This document shows positions 48,201 to 61,000 of a stretch of DNA of 64,000 nt, piece after piece. Position 1 is the first letter of the stretch, and each line of letters opens with the position of its first letter. Under the pieces are notes generated by a model. That model worked only from the letters and a program-made list of their open reading frames with translations. It made no database searches and had not been told where the DNA came from. Origin of the DNA: Rugalucina vietnamica (lineage: Eukaryota > Mollusca > Bivalvia > Lucinida > Lucinidae); NCBI GenBank assembly GCA_964017185.1, contig OZ024878.1, forward strand, positions 2,707,151 to 2,771,150, read 5' to 3'. The translations under genes and the position numbers were made by a program.

Positions 48201-51200
48201 CTGCCCATGCAATATACAGAAATATTTAAAGTTGTGAAAAAAAATTTCATTAGAAAATATTTGATATTTTTCTTATTTTTGCTCAGCAAAAATAAGAAAA
48301 ATAGGTATACCCCTGCATACCCCAGTTTTACTATATAAAAGTGGGGTTCAAGGGGGTATTTATATCACGGACATGTTTTCCTGGTGTTATTTTTATTATC
48401 AAGTAACCAGCTCGCACAGTGTGTTGTCTACCATAAAATTTGAAGCTGAGATCCTGTGAGAAGGTACAAGTAGGCAAAGATCAGGAAAAGGCGCAATCAG
48501 AAAAAGATTCCCACTCCAAAAACCGAGGTGGGAAAAAACCAAACCAACAATCAGGCACCCATACCATGAAACATATTGTAAGCCGAATGAGCAGCTATTT
48601 TCCCAATAGGTGGCCACTCAGTTACCTTAACTTAACTAAAAATATGAAAACATACATAAGGCGCCAACAGCACAAAAAATTTAAACACCAAGACATAAAA
48701 CAAAAAGAACCACTACAGAAGTATCGACTTGGAACGATCAGTAACACAAAGTTACTGGCGGGCTTAAACCGGTTTTACAGGTACCTAACCTCACCCTCAG
48801 CTTCTGTAGTGGTTCAGTGAATGTATTTTATGAGAGCAGTGAATGTATTTTATGGTCATTCAGTGATCCCTATACAGAGTAGAAAATAAAATAATTACTG
48901 GAATAGTATTACTATTTAGTCCACGATGCCAGTGTCACATTCGTTCCTCTGTTTATATTTGTTGCAGTTTACTATATGGATACACACTGTGGTAGTACTA
49001 TTTCAAACATCGACAGTTTGGAACAATTTCATCTAAAGTTGACGCACAGTCCGACATACAGAACAGGGATGAGATGTCAAGTAACCATAGAAACCAGTCC
49101 TGGTAGCCACATATATTTCAAGTTTGTGTCACTAGATTTAGAACAGAATTCTGATTGTTCCTTTGATTATGTTCAGTTCTTTGATGGCGATTCCAAGTAT
49201 AGTCAAAATATTGCAGGTAAGGATTGTGTTACGTCACTAGGAAATCACATAATTTGCTTCTATTTTCAATTTCTACCATTTTAGTAGTTCATCTAGGTAA
49301 CATTTACTTCGTTTCGCTCCGCCATAAAAGCTTAGAATAAAGCAGAAAATGCCTACAAACGTTTTTAAATGTGAAAAAAAATCGACTGAGTTCCTAACAC
49401 GCCCATGCAATATACAAAAAATATTTTTGTTGTAAAAATGAAAATTTTCACAGGAAAAATTTGATATTTTTCTTATTTTTGCTCAAAACATAGATCGTGG
49501 GTACACGTTAGAACCGCATCGGCGAGGCGGTTCTAACGAGTACCCACAATCTATGTTTTAGGGCAAAAATAAGAAAAAATAGGTATACCCCTGCATACCC
49601 CAGTTTTGCTATATTAAAGTGGGGTTTAAGGGGGTATTCATTGCACGGACATGTTTTCCTGATGTTTGATCTATTTATTTTCTGTGTTCGCTGTTTCTCG
49701 TACATAATTTTCTTTTTTTTTTTCGGAAAACGATAAAAAAAGTTTGAATACATCTTTAAAAGGTACAAGTAGGCAATGATCAGGAAAAACTCGTGTATGC
49801 CTGTGTTTAATTGCGAAACGAAAACAAAGATACAGATCCTTGGTTAAGAATTTGTGTGCAGCTGATCAGCGCCTTTTCGCCTCATAGGGCATGGATATTT
49901 CCATTCTTCTCTACAACTAAAGACTATTGGAATCAGTTTTGCCCAGTTTATATTCTTCTAGGTGGCCGCCATTGCGAATCCACGCCCCCCAGTGGCTACT
50001 TCACCACAAGTGGGAGCTACTTGACCGTGTATTTCCATAGTGACAACTCTAATCAAAAGTCTGGCTTTGATCTTCTCATCCAACCTTCAGATACAGGTAA
50101 TCTTTTGTCGGTTTGGATTCATGTCATGCCACTGTATTAAGACTAAGTGCGCAACAAGTGCATATATACTTAAAAAAGGTACAAGTAGGCAAAGATCAGG
50201 AAAAGGCGCGATTAGAAAAAGATTCCCACTCCAAATACCGAGGTGGGAAAAAACCAAACTAACAATCAGGTACTTATACCATGAAAATATATCGTAAGTC
50301 AAATGAGCAGCTATTTTCCCAATAGGTGGCCACTCAGTTACCTAAACTTAACTAAAAATATGAAAACATACATAAGGCGCCAACAGCACAAAAATTTTAA
50401 ACACCAAGACATAAAACAAAAAGAGCCACCACAGAAGTATCGCCTTGGAACGATCAGTAACACAAAGTTACTGGCGGGCTTAAACAGGTTTTACATGGCC
50501 ATAACCTCACCCTCAGCTTCTGCAGTGGTTCATAATATTTAGTTAGTTTTAAATGTTTAAATAAAGTTTAATTAAGACTTTACTATAGGTTTAACTCATA
50601 ACCCATTTGGCTACGCACGTTGACTGACCATCTTCATCCATCCCCCTCTCTTTAACGTTACATAGAAAAATTGCATCTTTCAGTAATTATGAATCACCAT
50701 TGCGGGGAAACTATCGATATAAGCGCCGTCAGTCAGATACGACTCAGACTGACGAACAATCCCCAGTACGCTGCATATATCCAATGTCAACTGAACTTGG
50801 AAACCAGCTACGACAAAATGATGATGTTTTATTTCCGAGATTTGGATATGGAAAATGCTTGCTCCAATGATTGGCTGGAAATCGATGACGGAAGTACCAG
50901 ATCGTATCCGTATCTTGCAGGTAATGACCAAAAATAAACGGATTAATCATATGAGGATTAGCATACTGTATTAGTATACTGGTGAGATGGGGTGGTCCGC
51001 CAAGCCATTTCATCAGTTTTTTTAGCTCACCTGAGCCGAAGGCTCAGAAGGTGAGCTTATAGTATAGTAGTCGAGCCGGCGTCCGTGCGTGCGTCCGTCC
51101 ACATTTTCAAACTTGAATATCTCTAAGACAACAAGGCCAATTGTGAACAAATTTTATCTAAAGCATTATTGAGGATGGGGAAAGGTTGTATTAGGTTTTG

Positions 51201-54200
51201 GGCCAGGTCGGATCAGAACTCTGGTTTCCATTGCAACGGATAGCTCCCATAGACTTACAATGGGAAAAACATATAAAAATCTTCTTCTCTGAAACCACAA
51301 AGCCAAGAGCTTTCAATTTTTGTGTGTAGCAATGTCTAGTGGTCCTCTTCATAAATCCTGCCAGCCGTGCCCCTGGGGTCCATACGGGCCCCGCCCCGGG
51401 GGCGTCATGATGAAAATATAAAAAAAATCTTCTTCTCTGAAACCACAAGGCCCAGAGCTTTCATATTTTGTGTGTGGCAATGTTTAGTGGTCCTCTATAT
51501 AAATCCTGCCAATCATGCCCCTGGGGTCAAACATGGCCCCGCCCCGGGTGTCATTAACTCCCTTAGACTTACAATGGGAAAAACATAAAAAATCTTCTTC
51601 TCCGAAACCACAAGGCACAGAGCTTTCATATTTTGTCAGTAGCAATGTATAGTGGTCCTCTTTATCAATCCTGCCAACCGTGCCCCTGGGGTCCATAGGG
51701 GCCCCGCTCCGGGGAGGGGGGTCATGGGTAAAACAAAAAAAATCTTCTTATTCGAAACCACAAGGCCCAGAGCTTTCATATTTTATTTGTAGCAATATAT
51801 AGTGTTCGTCTTTATAAATCCTGCCAACCGTGCCCCTGTGGTCAACACGGGCCCCACCCCGGGGGCGTCATGATGAAAATATAAAAAAATCTTCTTCTCT
51901 GAAACCACAAGGCCCAGAGCTTTCATATTTTGTGTGTAGCAATGTTTAGTGGTCCTCTATATAAATCCTGCCAATCATGCCCCTGGGGTCAAAAATGGCC
52001 CCGCCCCGGGGGTCATTAGCTCCCATAGACTTACAATGGGAAAAAACATAAAAAAATCTTCTTCTCCGAAACCACAAGGCCCAGAGCTTTCATATTTTGA
52101 GCGTAGCAATGTATAATGGTCCTCTTTATAAATCCTGCCTACCGTGCCCCTGGGGTCCATACGGGCCCCGCCCTGGTGGTGTCATGGGAAAAACATAAAA
52201 CAAAATCTTCTTCTCCAAAACCACAAGGCCCAAAGCTTTCATATATTGTATGTAGCAATGTTTAGTGGTCCTCTATATAATCCTGCCAATCATGCCCCGG
52301 GGGTCATTAGCTCCCATAGACTTGCAGTGGGAAAAACAGTGGGAAAAATCTTCTTCTCTAAAACCACAAGGCCCAGAGATTTCATATTTTGTAAGTAGCA
52401 ATGTATAGTGGTCCTCTTTATAAATCCTGCCAACTGTGCCCCTGGGGTCCATACGGGCCCCGCCCTGGGGGCGTCATGGGAAAAAACATAAAAAAATCTT
52501 CTTCTCCGAAACCACAAGGCCCAGAGCTTTCATATTTTATTTGTAGCAATATATAGTGATCCTCTTTATAAATCCTGCCAACCGTGCCCCTGTGGTCCAC
52601 ACGGGCCCCTCTCCGGGGGCGTCATGGGAAAACATAAAAATAATCTTCTTCTCCAAAACCAAAAGGCCCAGAGCTTTCATATTTTTTGTAGTAATGTATA
52701 GTGTTCCTCTTTATAAATCCTGCCAACGGTGCCCCTGGGGTCCATACAGGCAACGCCCCAGGCATGTCATTATCTGCCATAGACTTATAATGGAAATAAA
52801 TGAAAAAATCTTCTCTGCAACAGCATGACACAAAGCTTGTATATTTGATATACAACATTGTCATGTGGAGCTCTACATAAATCCTGCCAATCTTGCCCCT
52901 GGGGTCAAATATGGCCCAACCCCGGGGGTCATTATAGGACCCTGACCTTGTTAGATGATTTTTTCAAGTGAACCAAACTGGCAGAAAAGAGGATACACAA
53001 TCCAGACAAGAGCTCTTCTGCTGATGTAAGTAGGGTTTCAAGGTCACATGACCAAGATGGCTATCATACCCATATATATGTTAAAAACCCCAACTACTTT
53101 GTCCAGTGACTGTACTTGTTGGCTCTCAGGTGAGCGATCGTTGCCCCTGGGCTACTTGTGATTCGAGCGTGATAGAACCGTTTATTTTGTTTCATTGTGT
53201 GGTTATACACCCCTGTCTCCCTTACTTTATAATGCAACCAGAAAAAAAATCACCTCATTTACTTTGAAGTGAGGAAATCTGTTTTTCGCCATTTTGTTTA
53301 ACAAAAAATGGTAAACAGCTACAACAATCCTCCTCAAACCATGATAGCAGTATATTTCTTGGTTAATTTATATTTGAGCCGCCTCGTGGGAAAACGAACA
53401 ATGTGGTTTCCGAACAGGTCCGACACAAACCGGCCTGTACGAGCACAGAAGATGGCTGGAGACTGGAACTTTTGGATTTAGAAAGAAGAGGAATTGTACT
53501 ATTCGTGTAGCGAAAACAAAGGCGCTGATCAGCTTCGCGGTTACCGCGAAGCTGATCTGCGTCTTTGTTTTCGCATATGTAGATTGTTGGTTTTCCCATG
53601 AGGAGGCTCATTCTTCTTATTCATCGTCGTGATTGTCACTGCTTTCTGGGTTGTTTATACAAGATAAGAAAAACACGCGACTAACTTCTATAGTTTCTAG
53701 ACAAAGCAACCACATCCAGCGGTTCGAGTTAAACTAAACTACTGTGTAATAGTCTTTGGCGAGAACTCGTAGCGTATATTCTTGATTCACGCTCGTTTAA
53801 AATTAAAACAAAAACAAAACTACATCCCTATCGACTTTGACAACGATTTATTTACATTTGACGTCATTACCTGGTGACCTAATGTACACATCATCACCTG
53901 AGATGAAACGCTTTACCGGATGACGTTACCGGTAAATTGGAATTCAAACGGAGTATGAAAGAAAAGGAATCGGTGGAGACATGACAATATCCAACCATGA
54001 GGAACGTCAAGTGTAAATAAATCGTTGTCAAAGTCAATAGAGGTCTGTTTGCTGGAGTAAAGCCAATTTTAAAACACTTTATCTGTTATTATTAACTTTA
54101 GTGTTTGTCATCTACACCGTGTGTGGATTGGATTTCACTGTGTACATTTTAATTAATCTGCGCTTGTACACAGAAAAAAGACAAACCCATAAAACAACAG

Positions 54201-54981
54201 GGCGGTTTTAGTGTTCATGCCCACCAGCGCCATCATGAACCCCAACAACAACCGAGGTGGGGCCTCTAAGCGCAGGAATCTGGGGTTGGGCATGTGGGCA
54301 ACTTGAGGCAAAGCGACTCCTCTTTGAACAGCTGACAGATGCCTACAACCCCCCTCTCAAACAGATGATTTGGTATTTATTTTGTCAGTAGCTAAATAAA
54401 CGGACAAGCTATGGAATTGTAAAATCTGCGAACCGTTGCTTGATTCAAGTTGACATTTGCGTTGTTACCCAGGTGGAAAGCTGTGCGGCCATACAATACC
54501 GACCCAGGTCTACTCTACCACAGGACGCTATATAACTCTGTACTTCAAGAGCGATGTCTCTGTACAAGGAAGAGGGTTTGATATGATTATAACGTCATAT
54601 CGGGATGGTAGGTGTAACATCAATTTAACCCATATTTTACGAATGAATTTTCCCATCATTACCATTTGAGTCAGTCCACTTTCATTATTAGGGGCATCAG
54701 GGGTGATTTTGAATTTTTATTCCATTTTTCGATGAAATTCTTCTGAGCAAACAGTATAGCCCCAGATGGGACGCCGCGTTCTGCGGCGTCACATCTTGGG
54801 CTATGCTGTTTGCCTACGTCCCTCAAAAAAGCAAGGATTAAATGAGTTAAAGTATAAGCACCAATCGATATGTTCTAATCTGGTTTTACATAGTACAAAC
54901 ATACACTTTCACGAAACGTGTGGCACATAAACCTAGATCCCTTACATCGAGTATTAACATTCTCAAAAAAAATAAATAAAA

Positions 54982-55012
<31 letters not shown>

Positions 55013-58000
55013 AAAAATAAACAAAAATAAATAAATAAAAACGTAAAAAATGAGATCTGTGAAAAATAAAATGTCCCTTCCCGGGTTCCGTAGATCTGAC
55101 TAAATCGTGATTCAATTGAAAATGTATGTTGAAGCCCAGCTGGTTTTGAATGCTTATAGAACATTTATATTTATTATTTTCATGTGCTTTTCGTCAGATA
55201 AAGTGCATCTATGTCTGCGTTTCAGATGTATATTGCGGCTTAGGTGAACACAGCTGCGCCAACGACCGATGTATAAACGCCAGTCTGGTTTGTGATGGTT
55301 ACAACTCGTGTGGGGACTACTCAGATTGTACAACAAGTAAGATATATGAGCCGCCCCATTGGAAAACCAACACCTGCATATGCGAAAACAAAGACGCAGA
55401 TCAGCTTCGCGGTAACCGCGAAGCTGACCAGTGCCTGTGTTTTCGCTTCTCGGATAGCACAATTCTTCGTCTACTTAACTCCAAAATTTCAAGCTTCTAG
55501 CCTGCTTCTATAGCTGTACAGGCCGGTTTGTGTCAGACCTGTTCGGAAACCACATTGTTGGTTTTCCCACGAGGCGGCTCATATATCTTTGAGCCCGAAC
55601 AATCAATTTAAACCCCTCCCTAAGTACTTTTATATATATACATGTAAGTGATCGTTTCAATGCAATTTTTATTTTGTGATACGTTTTGCTTTTATGATTT
55701 TGTGTTGATATTTTGTGCCGCTTCCACCTACTGAGTGGACATCTTGAAATGACCACGAATGTAACATTCGTTTTATCGACATATGACTCTCAAAAAAGGA
55801 TTTTATCGCTTTTAAAGTGGACATATTTTAAATGTAAATTTACAATTGTTGTTACGGACGTCGTCAATGACAATGCGTATGCCCGCAAAAGTGGTATTAC
55901 ACGTGTGGTCATAACATTTTTAGCTCACCTGAGCCGAAGGCTCTCAGGTGGGCTTATAGTATACCCATGCTCCGGCGTCCGTCCGTCCGTCCGTCGTCGT
56001 CGTCCGTCGGCGTTCACAAATTCAAAGATCTTCTTCTCTGAAACCGCTTGGCCGATCAAGTTGAAATTTTATGTGGAGCCTCCATGGGTAGGAGGAATGA
56101 AAGTATGTTCACGGGAACTTGATCACATGACCAAGATGGCCGCCGCGCCCATATATGGTAAAACCCTTCAAAAATCTTCTTCCCCATCATAATTTGCTAA
56201 AATGATGACCCTGGGTTGACCTTGACCTATTTTACGGCAAGGTCAATTTTGGAAACATAGGCTTTTACATGGGAAAAAGTGAAAACTATGTTTTTTTTTT
56301 AAAACTGTTGCAGCCTGAGGCCTGAAAAGTGGTAGATGAAAACAACTAATGGAGTAGATGAAGGTATATAATTAATTTAGGTCAAGGTCATCTCTTGACC
56401 TTGGCCAGTCTGTCGTCCATACACACTTTTCAAAGATCTTCTCCTCTGAAACCGCTTGGCCAATCAAAGTAAAATTTTATGTGGAGCATCCATGGGTAGA
56501 GGTGAAGAAAGTTTAATCGCGAAATCTAGGTCACATGATCAAGATGGCCGCCACGCCCATATATGGTAAAAACCACTCAAAAACCTTCTTCTCATGAATC
56601 GGAAGGCCGATTTTCACGAAACTTGGTATGTAGCATTTGGGACTACAGCCCATCGTAGTTTGATCAAATGATGACCCTAGCATGACCTTGACCTATTTTA
56701 CGACAAGGTCAATTTTGTAAACATAGGCTTTTACATGGGAAAAAGTGAAAATTATGGATTTTTTGAAAATTATTGCAGCCTGAGGCCTGAAAAGTGATAG
56801 ATGCAAAACAACTAATGAAAGTATGTGATTAATTTAGGTCAAGGTCATCTCTTGACCTTGACCAGTCTGTCGTCCATACACACTTTTTAGCTCACCTGAG
56901 CCGAAGGCTCACAAGGTGAGCTTATAGGATGGCCATGATCCGGCGTCCGTCCGTCCGTCGTCCGTCGTCCACAATTTCAAAGATCTTCTTCTCTGAAACC
57001 GCTTGGCCGATCTAGTTGAAATTTTATGTGGAGTGTCCTTGGGTAGTGGCATTTCAAGTTTGATCGCGAAATCCAGGTCACATGACCAAGATGGCCGCCA
57101 CGCCCATATATGGTAAAAACCATTCAAAAATCTTCTTGTCCAGAACCGGTTTGCAGATTTCCACGAAACTTTGTATGTAGCATCGGGGATTTCAGCCCAT
57201 CATAGTTTGATAAAATGATGACCGTTGAGTGACCTTGACCCAAATTAGGTAAGGTCAAATTTGGAAACCTAGGCTTTTACATGGGAAAAAGTGAAAACTA
57301 CGGATTTTTTGAAAACTATTGCAGCCTGAGGCCTGAAAAATGGTAGATGCAAACAACTAATGGAGTAGATGGAGGGATGTGATTAATTTAGGTCAAGGTC
57401 ATCTCTTGACCTTGGCCAGTCTGTCGTCCATACACACTTTTCAAAGATCTTCTCCTCTGAAACCGCTTGGCCAATCAAAGTGAAATTTTATGTGGAGCAT
57501 CCATGAGTAGGGGTGAAGAAAGTTTGATCGCGAAATCTAGGTCACATGACCAAGATGGCCGCCACGCCCATATGTGGTAAAAAACACTCAAAAATCTTCT
57601 TCTCCAGAACCGGCGAAACTTGGTATATATTATTTGGGACTCCAGCCCATCATAATTTGTTGAAATGATGACCCTAGGATGATCTTGATCTATTTTACGA
57701 CAAGGTCAATTTTGTAAACATAGGCTTTTACATAGGAAAAGGCGAAAACAATGGATATTTTGGAAACTGTTGCAGCCTGAGACATGAAAGTTGCTAGATG
57801 CAGACAACTAATGGAGTCAGTGAAGTTATGTAATTAATGAAGGCCAAGGTCATTTCATGACCTTGACCCCAGGTCATTTAAATATCAAAATTAAAATTAT
57901 GTTTTTCTCAGAAATCACTGGGTTTGGAAACTATTGCAGCCTGAGACCTGAAACTTTGCAGGTGCAGACAACTTATGAAGTCAATAAAGGTGTTTGAGTA

Positions 58001-61000
58001 TTCAAGGTCAAGGTCATTTGATGATGACTTAATACAAGGTAATGCTTCAGGTGAGCGTTCTCAGGACCAGTGGTCCTCTGGTTTATTTCATGACGATATT
58101 CACTGGAAAACAGCGACGTCATATGATAAATACTCGTTTTGTAACAGTAGCTGATTATCAGTTCCAAGGTTTAGACTTTAGTTCGGACTTAACTCCCATT
58201 TACAGTGCATCATCAAGGAAACATGTCCGTGTAATGCATTACCCTTGAACCCCACTTTTATATAATAAAACTTGGCTTCACAGGGTATATTTAGTTTTCT
58301 TATTTTTGACCCAAATATACGTGGCAGTTCTAATGTGTACCCACACTCTATGTTTTAAACATCAACAGAAAATTTTCAGTTTTTACAACTGAAGAAAAAA
58401 GCTGTATATTAAGAATACTTTCGTAATGTGATATTTCAGGGACCTGTAAGTCTGACGAATACCAGTGCGATAATGGCCGATGTATTCCAAATAATGTCAG
58501 GTGTCTAGGTGATACGAGTAATAGCCCATGTGGAGACTATAGCGAGAAATGTCAAACAACAACAACATCTACAACCACTACTACAGATTATTTCTATGAC
58601 TATTATAACGGATTATCAGGTACCGATGAAATAGCATTTGACAATAAACAAACCTTCACATAACATACTTTCATTCAGACTTACGTTAGCTTGTAATGTA
58701 TAAGCATGCAAATAGTAACTAGTCGATACTTCTGTGGTGGTTCTTTTTGTTTTATGTCTTGGTGTTTAAAATATTTTTGTGCTGTTGGCGCCCTATGTAT
58801 GTTTTCATATTTTTAGTTAAGTTAAGGTAACTGAGTGGCCACCTATTGGGAAAATAGCTGCTCATTCGGATTACAAAATGTTTTCATGGTATAAGTACCT
58901 GGTTGTTGGTTTGGTTTTTTCCCACCTCGGTTTTTGGAGTGGGAGTCTTTTTCTGATTGCGCCTTTTCCTGATCTTTTCCTACTTGTACCTTTTCAAGCC
59001 TCTTTTAACTTTTTGTCAAAAAGATGAAATGGACATTTCAGGTCTAATATGTGTATCAACCATGAACTGTACATCAACACTTATATATCTCTGATTGATC
59101 ACAGTAAGATGCAATCGACAGATAATGAGTTCTCTATTTTCAAAATAGTTCATTTGGAGATCGAAAATAATGAAACTTACCAAGGTGAATGTTTGACAGC
59201 TAATGGCTATAGTTAAATTGCAACTGGATGACTATTGTGTTCTGCTTATTTCTTGTCTTTGACAACTGATTGAGATGCTTGAAACTTGTCATTTGCTAAG
59301 CTGGTATTTGCGCGGTTGTTACATACAAGCATGGATGCCAACGTTCATATAAGACAGTCGCAAACTGCAGCTTCACATAGTATGCATCCTATGATCTTAT
59401 GTTTGTTTCAAAACAGTTAAAGTATGAATGAGAAAAGTAATGGGCTACCATCGGGTTCAAATTGTACTTGTTCCTAATTTAGCCGCGTCGCGATAAAACC
59501 GGTCTTCGGGAGTTCCGACCACGTCCGACACAAACTGGCATGTACAGTCACAGAAACAGGCTAGATGCTTGAAATTTTGGCTGTCCGAGTGGCGAAAACA
59601 AAGGCACTGATCAGCTGTGCAGTTACTGCACAGCTGATCTGCGCCTTTGTTTTCGTATAAGCCAAAATCCGGGTTTCTCATGACGTGGCTCAATTCATTG
59701 CATTTTTTTTAAACTTAAGTAAAGATACACAGTGTGAAATGTTTGAAATAAGCAATGCTAGTACTTCAATGATATAAAGAGTTCAGAAAACCTTTTACAC
59801 TTTTACCAGACAGTGATTTTCAAAACGTATTTTCTTTCTATTAGTATTTGATTTCCCCGCCTCAGTTTTTGGAATGATATTTCTTTCTGATTGTGCCATT
59901 TCCTGATCATTGTTTTATTTTACCTTTCTACACACATAGGCGCAGCAATCGCGGGTATTACACTGGGTACAACAACATTTTTCGTCCTGCTCTTTGTGGC
60001 AGCCTGTTTTGGTGCTAGACGCAGAGCCGCGCCAGTGGTAAGCAAGATACATTACGAAAACTTGCCCATGTAATATACAGAGATTTTTCACCTTTAAAAA
60101 ATTGAACATTGTAAGCTGAATTTTTTTTTAAATGTTTTTAATTTTTGCTCAAAACATAGACTGTGGGTACACGTTAGAACCGCCCCGCCGAGGCCGTTCT
60201 AACTAGTACCCACAGTCTATGTTTTGGAAAAATAAGAAAAATAGGTTAACCCCTGCATACCCAAGTTTTGTTATATAAAAATGGGGTAAACGGGGGTATA
60301 TATTAAACGGACAAGTTTTCCTGATGAACTGAATGGTTAACGTTTTGGGAAAGAGTTCAGTGTTTAGTCAGAATATAAGTAAGTAAGTTTTGTAGATATG
60401 CATACGAGTAGTTTTAATCTTGCTTTGATATATTTATAATTTTTGGGGCCTGCATGTTAATGGTCTTTACACACGCATTGCTTTTGAAACAAGAACTCTT
60501 AGGTTCGATCCCGGGCTGCCAAAACTTAGTTTGTCGGATGAGATTAAAAAAAAAAAAAGGTCCCGTCTCAAAAAAAAAAAAAAAAAAAAAAAAAAACAAA
60601 AACAAAAAAAACAAGGTCCCGTCTCCACACGATTAGTTGATGGTGGAACGTTAAACTAAATCAGCCCTCCAATTAGCCAAAATTTGATATTTTTTTTTTA
60701 ATGACACACTGAATAGAGCTTAATTTGTTTTTAAATACACTTCATTTGCTTACAATATACACATCAATTTGTTAGTTATGTCTACGGGTTTTAATATAAG
60801 GCCATTTCAGTTGTGAGTTTGGAATTTGTTCACTTCTGTTTGAATGGACAAATAAAGCAATGTGGATGTGCAGGATTCTAGCTACCAAATTCAGCAATGA
60901 TTTACAGTGACTACAATATCATCCATTCCAACTTTAAGTCATAAAGATCGGTCAATCCTAGCTAAGTGTTGATATATGCCTCGGTCTATGGGCTCGTTGT

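Noticed and set aside
51191-52864. Many open frames on both strands of about 60-90 codons
   Set aside because: They repeat with the 150-bp unit of the transposon and carry no domain.
55713-57127. Open frames with RPSVRRRRPSA-like and HIWAWRPSWSCDL-like segments
   Set aside because: They are translations of the AGCTCACC element, not a gene.
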